64,000 nt of DNA. Source: Podocnemis expansa (lineage: Eukaryota > Chordata > Testudines > Podocnemididae). Location: positions 1,866,870-1,930,869 of the forward strand of contig ML682232.1 in assembly GCA_007922195.1 (NCBI GenBank). Direction: 5' to 3'. Position numbers and translations under genes: made by a program. Positions 47,088 to 59,639 of this stretch are shown here, piece by piece. The notes beneath the pieces were generated by a model. That model had not been told where the DNA came from and did no database searches. It saw only the letters and a program-made list of their open reading frames with translations. Each line of letters begins with the position of its first letter. The stretch's first letter is position 1.

Positions 47088-48055
47088 TCTGATCTAATTT
47101 GCACAGGTGTAAATCAGAAGTGGTTTCATTGATATTTGTGAAATTACTCTGGATTTACTCTGATACAGCTGAGAGCAGAATCTCTAGACAAATATGTAGT
47201 GAGAAAGTACACTGCTTAGGGTGTGTTTTTAAGATTTTTATAATTTAGAGCAAACCCTTTGGAAAGTGATAGTGTAAATGCAGTAAGCTCAAAAGCCCCC
47301 TCCTCCCCCCACTTATTTTAACCAACCTTTTACCAAATATTTAAAATTACTGAGAGAGCCAGCTCAGTATAACAAAGAAGATTTTTTAATGTTTTTAATG
47401 CTCATTCCCAGTAAATACCTGTTCACAAGGTATTTCCAAAGAGAGTTTTTAAAGTGTATGAATTTAAAAGACAGTAGGCCCAATTTGCTAATGATTTATA
47501 TTAGAGACGAATTAATAAATAATTTACAGTTTTAAGTATTTATTCAAAAATGCACAATCTGTCCTTGTTGAAGGTTTTAAAAAAATATTTTCAGTGACAG
47601 GTAAGTGCTGAATCCAGTGACTTCCTTCCAATGTTGCTTGTTAATTTTAGTGTACCATTAATCAGTTAATGCTATTAAGTATCTTGAGCTTTACTACTGG
47701 AACTATAGAGGTGCTGGTACCAAGCGGTTATTAAAGATGGAGGCTGGACTCTGTCTATTTTTAGGATCTCATAAGAGCAGGGGTTTGTAATGAACTTAAA
47801 GATCTGTATTTTAAGACAGGACTTTCTTTTTTATAAATTTTTTTTCTATGAAAATTGCATTACAAATATTCAAATATTTAATACAAAAACCAGTATCTGT
47901 CTTGTATTAGCATATTCTTATATCTTTCTTGGTTCTAAATTAGAAGATAAATTGAATTCCGGCCAAATTCTGCTCTCAGTTCTGCTGATATAAATCTGGT
48001 GTGATTTTTATTTCAGTGGAATTTTTCTAGATTTACACCACTGGAACATTTGCCC
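47088..48055. repeat. pair of old palindromic repeats
   Basis: Two related blocks (47088-47190 and 47958-48055) each contain gtgtaaatc- or tagatttacac-like segments and a gagagcagaat- or attctgctctcag-like end, forming degenerate hairpins. Related short blocks with a cccattgaagtc-type core occur at about 45230-45300, 46722-46795, 46895-47035 and 52018-52085. They look like a very old amniote repeat family; the name is unknown to me. Confidence 0.45.
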
Positions 48056-48799
48056 TGATTTACTTTTAAGGGACTTAAGCACGTGCTTTTTGGGATTTCC
48101 ATGCTTAAGTGCTTTCCTGAACTGGGGCCTGAGAACAGAAACTGACCCTACAATTTTATTAGTGAATTGAACCCAACCTATAATTTGCTAAACTTTTCAC
48201 TGTTGCACATACTTTCAGTGTATCAGCTTGGTGCTTTCAGTAAAGACTGATTGTATATGAAACCATATGATTTTTTTCCATAGATAAATGTTTGTGTTTG
48301 ATTGTTTTGGCTTTTCTTCTTTTCTCTTGCTTTTTTTTTTTAAGGTGTGAATTATTTGCAAGTGTGGGGCCCAGTTATGTATCTCATATTGTGGGTGTTC
48401 TGGATCCTTTCACTCTTGTATGCCATTTTCTTGTAAGGGCGACAATAGCTGACTTGCTAATGGAGGATGGAGCTGAATTATATTAATTTTATATTTGACT
48501 CAGGGGATCAGCTCTGTGAATTCCATATGAGGGAAGCTAGTGTTTGCCTTGATTTTGAATGTACCTTTTTAATGTCTTTTTTAAAATATTTTGTTTAATA
48601 ATGTGGATTTGTTTTTCTTTTTATAGCATTTTAGTAAGTGTTACCTAGTGTGGTTTTAGGGGTTTTTTTTGTTTTGTTTTTTTATTTTTTTCAGGGTTGT
48701 TTATGTACTACCCAAAGGTCATGCCAAAAATGAATAGAAATTTAAATGCCAAAATGTTTATGAAACTGCTGTCTAAATACTGATTGATTGCACAGTTTA

Positions 48800-48824
48800 A
48801 ATAAAAGTTTTCCTTATTAAAATT

Positions 48825-48859
<35 letters not shown>
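48800..48859 (+). terminator. PRTG: polyadenylation signal followed by a 33-base T run
   Basis: AATAAA at 48800-48805, then an uninterrupted T run at 48827-48859. The T run lies where the U-rich downstream element of a cleavage site would be, so cleavage is expected near 48815-48826. This is the best candidate for the distal end of PRTG mRNA. Confidence 0.6.
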
Positions 48860-48862
<3 letters not shown>

Positions 48863-50917
48863 GGAAGTAATTTTTTTTCAGTTTCTATGGCTACTGGTTG
48901 AAAGCATGGGAGGGTAATTTAATTTTTTCACTGTCATAAACCTGCATATTGTTTTACAAAATACAGTGTTTCCTGACCCAAAGAGTTTGCAGTTAGACCA
49001 GCCAAGGACAGGACAAGAGGTAAGATAAGAAGGGTAGAAGGAAGTGGCTAGTACAAAGTAAGATGGATTATTTCACCGAAATGAATTCTAGGAGATTTCG
49101 GAGGAATGTGATTATTGCACAACAAATGGGTTAGTAGAGCTGTTTCTCCGCTAGACCTGTAGTCTGGATCCAGTTAGTATCATCTGATAAATGGTCTTTG
49201 GCCAATATATAGTAAGTGAATTTTTAATCTCAGTCCTTCCTCCTGGTGGACCATACTTACAGCCAAGACAGCTGATACCCTTGCTCACAGAGGTCAATGA
49301 CTAAATGGGTGTGGAGTCTGAACTCTCACCCCTTGACTTGGATCTCTCCACAGACCAAGGCTGAGGAACATTGACTGGACAATGAGGGGAGCTTGTACTG
49401 GTTCCTCTCTCTACCCCTTGAATAGATCAGTTCAATCTATAGTCTTTTCAATCCATCTACTTTCAACAACACTGATATTTTTAATGTACTAGAATGCAAG
49501 GGGGATTCCTTATCTCTACCTATGTTTAGTAAATGCTCAGGCTAAGAGAAAAATATTGGGGTCCTTTTCTTTGCCCATGATGACTGTGTGAAGACAAGTC
49601 TAGGTTCTTACAGGCCTCTTCTCAAACTGAGCAGTTACATGCTTATGTGCCATTTCATTCACAAAGACAAGATTGTGAGTATGCAGTATAGATCTTGTCA
49701 CTGTGTGTCAAATTTTCCAAGCACATGCTAATATGTGATCTGTCGCAGGACATTACCACTCAAATGCCTTTCTCTGAAAAGCATACCAGATCTCTGCTTG
49801 GCTTGCTGATTTCACCAAGAGTGACTGAGACATGCAGTGTGTGTGTTGTCACAACATTTTGAAAGCCTGCTACTGAGTTAGAGCAAACTACTTCATTTAC
49901 AGTATTTTTGTCTCTTGTCTATTGAACCTTGCATATTGAGTTACAACAACACTGTTACAATACAATTGCTTTTAGTCAGAAAGCATTCCAGAGAAGAATT
50001 TATTTTAGATTAAGTTCATGAATCCAGTTTAATTAGCAAGGAAGTGTTTCCTCTGGAGACCAGCTGACTTGGATATAGAGACTACCACCTTGAAAGCAAT
50101 TGAAATGCAGCCCAGGCCAGTGACTAACCAAGGAGGTCTGAACCATCTGATAGCAGTTTTGTGGCCTGTGAATTAAGCTGGAAATAAGATGGTGATTTCA
50201 AATCAGGTCTTACAGCACAGGTAACAAAACCACAATATTTAAGCCCAGGAAAGAAGATAAAAATAGAACAGCCTGGAAACTGAACTACTTTCTCAATTTT
50301 TCTGGAGCTCCAAAACCTTAGTGTGAAAGTCTGCTCTTCCACTGCCTATGGAGGGTGTCAGTAGCCACGGACTGTCAATTCACTTGCGTGGAAGGAAATA
50401 CCTTTTTATGGGCATTTAAGATTATTGAAAATGGGGTATTGCGATGGGAATTATAATGTGGTTTAAACTTAATCTTTCTTCTTATATGCCTAGTAAATTA
50501 ATGGTTCTTAAATATATGATGTTTGATTTTATTTCTCATTTTTGTTACTGTCACAGGGTGAATGGGCTCTTCGAGAGGGAACAGGGTCCGTTACACCTGG
50601 ACTGATTACCTGCTGCCCAGCTGGGCTTAAGGGAAGGCATATAGGCCTGTAGTGAGGGAAACAGCTGCATGTTTTTGTGGGCAGATGTCTGCAGATAATA
50701 GGAAATTAAAGGCTCTTGCAGGGCCCTGAGTCAGCAGTGGGAAAGGCCTGTGGAGGAGGCAAAATCCAGGAAAGAGTGTGAGTTGGGATGAAGACAGGCC
50801 TACAGGAAGGAGAGTCAGGGCCCATCTGAAATTGGGATGAAGCTTTTGTAAATTTAAATTCTGTTACTAAATTAGACCCAGAAGAGAGAATGTTTTGAAT
50901 ATCTGAACTGTGTGAAG
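48860..50917. other. intergenic sequence, no gene seen
   Basis: Non-coding DNA downstream of the proposed PRTG end. A somewhat GC-richer stretch at about 50557-50770 may be an old repeat fragment, but it could not be classified. Confidence 0.4.
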
Positions 50918-51049
50918 TTCCAAAGGGGTAGCCATGTTAGTCGAGTTCTGCAAAACAAGCAAGGAGTCATGGCACTTTGACTAACAGATTTATTTATCGC
51001 ATGAACTTTTGTGGGAGAAAATCCCACTGCATCAGACACTTTGCGGGGA
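50918..51049. mobile_element. foldback repeat half-copy K (left arm only)
   Basis: Begins ttccaaaggggtagccatgt, continues through gcaaaacaagcaaggagtca and gaacttttgtgggagaaaat, and ends after catcagacactttgcgggg. No clear target duplication was found. Confidence 0.7.
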
Positions 51050-51689
51050 AAACTGAAGCAAGGCTCAGCCAGAGAGGGGCACTAGAGCTAATCTTTTTAA
51101 CAGTTACATTTCACAGATGATAAAATCAATGGTTTCATGAAATTGCAGGAAAAAAAGCTGCTTTTATGAAACTGCTTTCTTAAAAAAATATTATTCATCT
51201 CAGACTTGGAAGAATACTATTCTTGTGTCAGATTCATGAATTCAATAGCAAAAGGACTAATTCTTAAGTGGGGCCATTTTGACTTTCAAAGAAACTCAAC
51301 TAATCCTCTTATGCCAACCATGTCTACTTAAAACAAATTATTTGTTTTTGTCCATTTGGGCTGGCACTTTTTAAGCAGCCAAGGACAATGATCTTTTTTC
51401 CCCCTGCTTGTCTCATGGACTACTTTAAAAAAGAAAAAAAACATCGGCACTCCAGCACTATGATACAAATTCCTGCTCAGTGTAATAGCACAAAAATTCT
51501 GACTCTGCCCCTCACTGACAGCTTATATTTTCTGGGTTTTCATCACTAATCACGCTGGTACTTGGATATTTTTCTGGCAACAATCAGCTGTGAATCCAGT
51601 TTAACTGGGCAGTGCACTCAGGTTGTCTGGTTGTTGAGTTTTGCCAACATGCTCTACTCAGTCTGATTGCGATATTGGGAGTGGAAAAG

Positions 51690-51957
51690 AAGGTTTCCCC
51701 CAGGTCACACTGGCAGACACCCTAAGGGGGTTTTGCCTTTCTCTGCAGGATGGGGCATGGATCACTTGCAGGTCTAAACTTCTGTAAATTGTGGATTCTT
51801 TGTAACGTGATATCTGTAAAGTATAATTTGAGAACTTTGGTAACTCAGCCAGAGGTTATGGGTCTATTATGGGAGTGAGTAGGTTACGTTCTGTGGCCTG
51901 CAAATTGCAAGTCAGACTAGATGACCACATTGGTCCCTTCTGACCTTAAATCTATGA
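51690..51957 (+). mobile_element. CR1/L3-like LINE 3' end fragment
   Basis: Only the 3' end remains: a ttttgcctttctctgcagga segment, ggggcatggatcacttgc, then agtcagactagatgaccaca and tggtcccttctgacc ending ttaaatctatgag. This is the classic 3' terminus of turtle and mammalian CR1/L3 elements, distinct from the CR1 at 19433-21747, and older. The short frames here are not genes. Confidence 0.8.
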
Positions 51958-54438
51958 GGTGCTTAGGTGTACCATTAAATCTGACCTTAACAATTAACTG
52001 AAAAAAAGAATAGTGAAAGCCTGACCTCACTGATGTCAATTGGAGTTTTGCCATTGACTTCACTGTTAGCAGGATTTCACCCCTAACTTTGTTGCTACAT
52101 ACCATAAAATTGTTAGAACTATCTCATGGTAGCCTTTATTTACTTTTTTATGTAACACTTCTAATAATTTAAAAAAAAAAAAAATTCCAAGAAACAAAAG
52201 AGAGTTAAGATTGAGAGTCCCTATCAGTAATTTTAACAGTAAAAGGCGTTGCAGAGATGTGGTGAGAATATAAATTGTTGTTGTCGTCTTGTTTGAACAA
52301 TACGCTCGACCTACACACACAGTACTCCAAACCCATGTTAGGAAGGTGTCTCCAATACCATAATTTACCTTTTGCTTCCAGTTACTTTCATTCATGCAAA
52401 TGCTGTTAGGGTCTTGGTCTGTAAAGTTCAGATTTCAGAGAAACCACCACATTTCATTCTGCAAGCACAGAACTTTTCTTAAGATTTATTTTAATTGCCA
52501 TAAGCATTGGTCTATAAACTTGGGTTGTATTATTGCTGTTGACATGCAGCTATACCTTCAAATCATTTGGAAAATGCAGCCAGTTCAGAACCCAGTTGCT
52601 GCCTTGTTAACAGGTGTCTTATGTAGAAAGTTCAGTTATTCTGGTGGTATGAGAGCTGTCCTGGCTACTGATTGGTTGTGACTTTTAAACCCGACATCAC
52701 ATGGGTGGAGTCCTGTCTACTTGAGACAATTCCTCTCTTCCCTCTGTTTGGGGGTAGGGGAGTGGGAAGGGAGAGTAAAAGTATAATCAAATTCAGGGAT
52801 CCTACTGATTGCAAGTTGGATTCCCAAATACTTTGTATTCCAATTCTGCAAAACTGCAACTGAGACAATTTTTATATGCGCGCTTTATGCGCAGAAGAGA
52901 GAACCATTTTGATACTGGACTTCACAGAGTTTATGGAAAGATGAGTGAGCTGCTTTTAAAAGGAGAAGGGTCCTTTTCTCTCTCTGAATGATGGAAAAGA
53001 GAGCACATTTGTGATTCACCTCTAGTTGAGAGAGCCACAGGTGAAGAAGGTAAATGCTCTGGAGTGGTCCCGTAAATGAGGAATTCACTGTACTGCTGGG
53101 TGGGGTCAGAATCGGTTGTTGTGCCAAGTTTAATTTCTGCCACTGCATTTCAGTTTTGACCTTTTAATACTCCTCCTATCCCAGCCTTGACCCTCATACC
53201 TATAACTCTGCCAATTCATTTAATACCTGACCTCAGTGTTTGAGTAATTCTATTGATCTCATTTGTCCCCAGTCACTTTTTTCACTTCCAGTATGGTTAA
53301 TAGTCCTCTCCAGTAAGGACCTGATTCTGCACCATTGAAACCAGTAAGAGGATTGCCATTTGCAAAATTGAGATCTTACAGACTAACTGCTGTTTTTTTA
53401 GACTCCAGTTGCCATGTGCACCCTTCCTCTGTGAAACACTTGAGGACCAACAGCATATAGAGGCACTTAGCAGTTTTCAACTTCAGAAAGGAACTGGCAC
53501 ATCTCCAGGTGACCAGCAGAGCTGGAGTTTGGGTAAAGAGCAGGAATAAAGGTTAACGTAAGAATTATCAGTTTTAACACATTATTATGACACACAGAAA
53601 CCTGTTAAAAGACCACTAAGGTTGTATAGTCAGGCATTTGAAAATTAGGAAATGCCAGAATTAAGGTGGTCCATGCAATTGTATATAATGGGAAATGTCA
53701 GGCAACCTTAACTATATGTGACACTGCCAGTTCCACCTAGCATAATACATTTCCCAGATTGTCACTCATCTCCTGTGTCCAACACCTTATTTCTGAGTTT
53801 GGTGCCCATTTACAGAAGAAGCCTTTGTCACAGTGGACTTTGAAAGCTGAGATGAGATTCTTTACCTCACTGTCCTGTACAGCTCAATGCTCCTATTTTA
53901 GTAGTTTTTGCCCTTTGTTACTTTTCAGTAGCTGTCTTCTTTTGTTCACCTAATTTGTGTCTCTTTGGTTATCTTTTATCTTCCTAGTGTGTGTTGGGGA
54001 TGGTGGGGTAGGGTGTTTCTCCACAGCGTTGCTTTGTGTTCTACAGAAGCCCTGGAGATCCACACCAGTGTTTTCCCTCTGTAATCCCACTAGGCCCCAT
54101 TTCACATCCTCTGTCTCCAGTTATGAAGGGCTAGATGCGAGACCTCCTTAGACACATCAGTGGAGCCCCCTGAGCAAACCAGCAGTTAAATGAGCATGGA
54201 GCTTGCAGATTTGGACGCTGACTTCTCTAATTTCCTACTTACTGGGCATAACACTGGTAAGTGCAAAGGAAGTTCATTTAGGTCTAATGTTCAAAGGCAG
54301 ATAGACCATGTATTTGAAATAACTGGTTTAAAGTTTGTTGTCTAATTCCAGGACTGCCCAGGATTTTTAGACAAAGGATCGGGACTACAGCTTTCCTGTA
54401 CAAAGGTAAAGATGAATGAATACAGCAAACAAACAAAC
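51958..54438. other. intergenic sequence, no gene seen
   Basis: Non-coding AT-rich DNA with a short A run near 52172-52183. Several overlapping small frames on both strands (for example 52394-52681 and 52885-53148) lack any protein signature. Confidence 0.4.
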
Positions 54439-54449
54439 AATGCTCATGA

Positions 54450-54576
54450 AAAAACCATGAGTCCTGTGGCACCTTAAAGACCAACATAATTCTTCAGGTA
54501 TAAAATTTGTCTTTAAGGTGCCACAGGACTCTCATTGTTTTTGCTGTATACAGACTAACACAACTACCCTTCTGGG
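54450..54576. mobile_element. foldback repeat copy L, both arms, minimal centre
   Basis: The left arm catgagtcctgtggcacctt and right arm aaggtgccacaggactctca are inverted copies, followed by gacta-acacaactacccttctgg at the outer end. Flanking aatgctcatga (54439-54449) and aatgttcatga (54577-54587) form an 11-bp duplication with one mismatch. Confidence 0.8.
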
Positions 54577-55330
54577 AATGTTCATGATGAACACCCTGTG
54601 TTTGTTCCCTGTCTCTACTTTTATCAGGTCTTGGCTTCTTTTATTGATATTGTCCTCATGCTGCAAAGCCTACTCACAGGTGTAAAATATCCTGCTATCT
54701 TTCTCTGAAAGTAGGAGTTGCTGCAGGGATGTAATACTTGGAGAGTACTTCCCTAGGGAAACAATTGTGCTTTTTCCCTGGAAAGATTAGAAAAGTCACC
54801 ACTTCTTGTAATACCCTTTTCAATGAAGTATTTTACCAGGATTCACATAACTTGGTCACTGAGGTGCCAGTCAAGGAGGTCATAGATAGCTAAATTACAG
54901 CCAGACCTGGGGTTAGTTTGCTGTCATGCATTCATCCTCTGTCTTGGATATGCTAGCAAAAGAGCAGCTACTTTGCCACAATTCAGCTCAAGCCATGTTT
55001 GCTAGCTAGAGATGCAGAATTCCATTTTGTAACAATCTTGGTGGGTGAAAATAGTCTAAATAGACTACATCTAGTAGACTTGGTTTCCTGCTGTTAAGGG
55101 GCAGATATCATGCTCATGTCTCTCTTTATGTTGAAATAACTTTGTGTATTATGCACTGTGCTGTACCTTCTCTGTGTTCTATCAATGGTGTTCTCTACTC
55201 AGAGTAGGGCAGCTTGCTCCTTTGTTTTCACCAGGAACAATAATCAAATACAATGAAGTTGTGATTGTCTTTGATAGCTTGGGTCGAATAAACACAATAC
55301 TATAAGTCAGCAGCAGGCACAGAACCCAAG

Positions 55331-55400
55331 GAGTCTCAGCTCTGAAGCACATGCCACTAGCTCTTGAGCTAAAGGAGCAACTCCATTAACCTGTAGAAGT
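55331..55400 (-). repeat. possible tRNA-derived SINE head
   Basis: The reverse complement has a tttagctcaagagctagtgg A-box-like segment and a tgggttctgtgcc B-box-like segment with about tRNA spacing. The remainder could not be recognised. Confidence 0.35.
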
Positions 55401-56355
55401 AGCTTATTCTTTTATTCTCAAATGGGTGAATTCACCCCTCTGCAGAGGGTCAGCACAACACTATGTACCCTTTAAATCCACCTTAAGAGTTCAAACTAGG
55501 TTTTAAGTGAAACTGGAGTGGTGGCCTTGTCCTGGCCCTCTGCAGGGAGATGAATTTCATTCTGTGTAGACCTTCCACTGAAGCAGGACATGACATGCAT
55601 TAGCCAGCATATTACAAATGTGGTCTAAGCAAAATGTAAGGGATTGATTCTTTGGTATGCTGTGTGTCTTTTCTGAGGTGTGGAATACACTTACCTTGCC
55701 TGATACCATGAAGCTCTTTCAACTGCAATTGTAGAAGGCAATGATAAACAAAAGAACACATCACTGTGGACAACTGGACCCAATAGTAATAGTATATGAA
55801 GTAGGATAGTACCCCTTTAAATATTTTGAGAGCCTTCTAATGCTCACTGATTGAGAACCTCCAGAAGCCACCCATAGTAGCCATGTGTGCATACCTCAGC
55901 CTTGAACATCTGTGTATAGTAAGCATGGTTATTTGGAATCCAGCTGTGCCTATGGGGTTTCTTCAGATTGTTTTTATTCTGTAAAGAAAAGGCCAAAAGC
56001 CTTGATTCCTTGTTAGCAATTTATTTGCATGATAATCTTGAGGAGACTTCTAGAGAACTCTTTAACACATTTTCTATAGTTGTCTAGTTTGTGATTTGCT
56101 GCCTTGTGTTTTTTTTAGTAAATTGTTTTGCCTGTTGCATGGCTAATGGCCACAGTTAGCTGCCCTGTATGAATAGGAAACCTAGCATGGAAAACCTACA
56201 CTATTTTTCACTTTGCTAATCTACAGACCCCAAAAACTCACACAAAATACTAACCACTCTCTCTGTCCAATCCTCGGCAGATCACATGTTACTTGGAGTT
56301 AACTACTTTCCAAAATAAACTCGCTGTATGATGCTTACTAGTATATACTCTGAAC

Positions 56356-56538
56356 CAGTGGTTCTCAAACTTTTGTGGGTCATGACACACTTGGTGGCAT
56401 GTCATGACCTTACAGAACACACCAAGCCACCCCTGCCAGGTCAAATCCAGCCTTCTCCAAGTCCCCAACTCCCCTAACACACTTCCTGCAGTGTGGTGAC
56501 ATAATAATGTGTCCCAAGACAGGGGTTCAGAACCACTG
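56356..56538 (-). mobile_element. hAT MITE, copy 2 of a pair
   Basis: Termini cagtggttctcaaac and, reverse-complemented, cagtggttctgaacc. The 8-mer ctctgaac is exactly duplicated at 56348-56355 and 56539-56546. Reverse-complemented, it aligns with the element at 37082-37259. Non-coding. Confidence 0.9.
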
Positions 56539-56698
56539 CTCTGAACTACCATTCAAAATCATTAAAATTGAACTACAGTGGTCAAAGCAAATTAGCAGAG
56601 TGAAATTCTGGAGCAATCACCTTAGTTGTGTTTTTCATCACGTTCCTTCACTAATTTACTAATCTAGAAGATTGTGGAAATGCTGGTTGGATCTCCTA

Positions 56699-56840
56699 GG
56701 TTATGTCTTCACTACCCAAACTTAGCTTGAATTTGTTAAATCAAATTTTCAAACTAATGAAAGCCTAGTGTCGACAGGGACTAAGTTAGTTTGAATTAAG
56801 CCTCCTTAACTCAAACTAACTTGCAAGTCTAGACATAGCC
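56699..56840. mobile_element. PIF/Harbinger-like MITE
   Basis: Ends ggttatgtcttcact and, reverse-complemented, gggctatgtctagactt, flanked by cta at 56696-56698 and 56841-56843. The interior is simple A/T-rich sequence with several caaact/gtttga inverted motifs. Confidence 0.65.
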
Positions 56841-56843
56841 CTA

Positions 56844-57867
56844 GTGACTAGTGGAAATGAGCGTGTTTCTATGGAAATAACATTTTGATATTAAGATGTT
56901 GGCTTTGGTTGCTGTTCAATTGTGGAGCTGATGTCAGAGCATCCTGCTTCAATCCACTATTCCCTCTCCCCCCCCGCCCTCAATAACATAATAAATGCAG
57001 TCCTAAGATGTAGCTACCTTTCTCACTCTTTTGCTGTGGCTGCAAGGGTGCTCAGTACAATGCAGATATGCTCACTGAAATCCTGTTGGTGTTCTGGTGT
57101 CCTCCTCTAATGGAGTGTGCCTATAATAGCCTGGACACCCTGAAACATGCCGAGTTAACCAACTCATTAGTAGGTGGGCCAATGTGGAACTATAACAATA
57201 GCTGTCTTAGGCAGAGAGGGGAGAGGCTAGATTTTGAATCCTGGCCTCTGAGTTAGAAGCCCTGATTTGCATGAGTTTTTAAATTTTATTTAGTTATTTA
57301 TTTTTGCTACATGTATTATTTTGTTTTTTAGCAAATGTGTTATGTGCTCTCATTGGAAGGGACGTGACTAGCAGAGCCTGTGGGTCTTTGGCTGAGTTTT
57401 CCAGTCTACTCAGCTTGAATTCTTCATCTAGAAGCACTCTAATAGATGTTAATTTAGTGGTCATTAAATAAAACAAAAGCATATTTAATATTTTTACTTT
57501 AATTTGATTGAGTGTAGCACCTTAATGACAGAACCTTTTTGTTAGCCAGTGAATCTCATGCTCTCAGCCCTTAAAGGAGCAGAGCCCCCAACAAAGACAT
57601 GAATTTTATTGTGAGCTGTGGTTGCTTGCACCCTGCATTTTCAGTAATGTTCAGATCCTGCCAGCTTATTTCAGTAACATGATTTGTATAGCTCAATACA
57701 CACAAAGCTTGGAATTGTCTATGAGCCAAACATGATCTCTGAAACAAAGAAAAATCAGCCCCTCAGAATTTTTTTTTTTTTCTGTAAGTCCTCTTTGGTA
57801 CTAAGGCCAGAGAAATCCCATCTTGGCTGTCTTACAGACATATTACACATCCCACCTAACCGGCCCT
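56844..57867. other. intergenic sequence, no gene seen
   Basis: Non-coding DNA with a C run near 56970-56976 and a T run near 57769-57781. No coding block or named element recognised. Confidence 0.4.
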
Positions 57868-58152
57868 AGTCTACTTGCTGCACTTTTTGGTGGCAGTCGA
57901 TGGGAGATACTCAAGGTACATAAAATACTTGACATATCTCCCGACAAATTAGTAGATTCTCCAAACACATTGCATTAAGCTGGCTGGAAGTGCCTTCTGG
58001 GCAATTTACCAATACTCCAATTCTGGGGCTGGAGCTGATATGGAAATTTCTGGATTGATAGAGGATCTCTACACAGACAGCTCAATCAAACCAAGAAGAT
58101 TGCACTGATGGCGGTGATGTTGCCGCCATCAGGACAGACTTAGCCTGAGAGT
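57868..58152 (+). mobile_element. Harbinger-like MITE (copy 3, intact length)
   Basis: Uninterrupted copy of the family also seen at 2477-3555 and 39095-39365. Contains gccctagtctacttgctgca, the tggcagtcgatgggagatac segment, and a gatggcggtgatgttgccgc hairpin-like end. It shows that the intact element is about 285 bp. Confidence 0.75.
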
Positions 58153-59244
58153 CAGTTATGCTTCCCTTGTCTGAATCCTCCACAGACACTAGCCTCACTA
58201 AAACAAAGTACACACACAAGGAACGAGGAAGGCCCACATAATCATTCTGCCAACTCTCCATTCTCTGCACAGTGATATTATGGCTTGATTTTAAGTAATA
58301 GAGGGAAAATTGAGAGCGTGCTCTAAGGAAAAAATGAAAAGCTATGTCTGCAATAGACTGCTGACTGCATTTAGCATGACTACTCCTTTGGCTTCATAGC
58401 AGAGAATTCACTTTGGCGTTGCCCCAGTTCAAGTCCCAACAGTGTCATCTCCTCACGATAAATTAATTATGTGCACATTGATGCATAACACAGCTCTGAA
58501 CAGGATTTATAATTTTAAAACTCTTTAACAAAAGCATTTGGAGGAGAGTCTGGACTCTTAAGAGCTTGTGCCTCACCCCTTGTTACAAAAATCAGATCAG
58601 TCTTTTGAAATGCCCACAGAGGACTCTTGAGAAGACAGATGGAATTAAATGCTCTCTTTATGAGAAACAGAACAAATGGAAAAGCTTAAAGGAGATGAGA
58701 CTCCAGAGGGACTAAGAGTGCATTTCCTCCATTGCCCCACAGAGTGTCTCTCTTATGTTATTCATTGGCTAGGTGGAAACCATTTCTGAGAGAAGTTTTC
58801 CGTTTAAAACTGGCCTCAAAGTTCAGAATAGCAGAGTTCTGATTAAACATTTGCTTATCACTATTGCTACCATTTATTATCTTGATAAACTTAACAGATG
58901 GAAAGTTGCATTTTACTTGTTCAGCCTTTCATTATTTGAGAGAGGGATGAAATATTTTGCACTTTGACGAGGGAATCTAATTAGGATTTCTATTCATATA
59001 TAATTTGTGATTCTGGCCATAATTTTCAGACTTGGGTGACTAAAACTAGGTTTATTATTTTATTGGTATGCTCCTGCATAAATGAAAACTGATTTTTAGA
59101 GGTTCTTGCTTAGATGTTTAGTTTTATACTACATATTAGATACAAAATTTTTTGCTGTTTAACCCTATCTGGTAAATTTTCAACTTTGTATTTGCATGCC
59201 TCAGATTGTACTCCTACTTGTTGGCGATATTACTGCTGTGCATC
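58153..59244. other. intergenic sequence, no gene seen
   Basis: Non-coding DNA between the MITE copy 3 and the Harbinger element, apart from the possible SINE head at 58375. No exon of a neighbouring gene was recognised. Confidence 0.4.
58375..58450 (+). repeat. possible tRNA-derived SINE head
   Basis: Contains ctcctttggcttcatagcag (A-box-like) and ccagttcaagtcccaac (B-box-like) at tRNA-like spacing. The body was not recognised. Confidence 0.35.
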
Positions 59245-59639
59245 TTAGGCCATGTCTCAACTACAAATTTTGTTGTATGCAAGTTACAGTAGCATAAAAC
59301 CTCAAAGGTAGTGTATCACTTGTGCGCATGTGTACTTGGCTTTTTGCATCTGTGCTGCATGGTCTCACCCTGTTGATGCAAGGTGGTGCACTGTGAGTAG
59401 GGATCCCACTGTGCAACCTGCAACCATCTGGTGATCTGTCTTTCAGGAAATTCTGATAATGCATGTCGATGTTGGGATAGAAATTAGTCATGCGGGGGTA
59501 ACTGGAAGTAATGAGTTAATGGTCTAACATGCAACTGTTTCCTTCCCATAATGTGACGTATTTCCCATCATTTTCTCACCTCTTAAAAAAATAAAATCTA
59601 TAAAGCCACATGGCCATCCTTGCAGCCTGCCATCTCTCA

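Larger units (their letters stand above)
42092..48822 (+). other. PRTG: probable long PRTG 3' untranslated region
   Basis: AT-rich DNA without genes between the stop codon and a strong polyadenylation context at 48800. Candidate earlier AATAAA signals are at 43347, 46789 and about 47513, so shorter isoforms are possible. It contains one foldback repeat remnant (45497-45619), a TIR MITE (46338-46567) and several old palindromic repeats. The extent is inferred from the signal, not proven. Confidence 0.6.
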
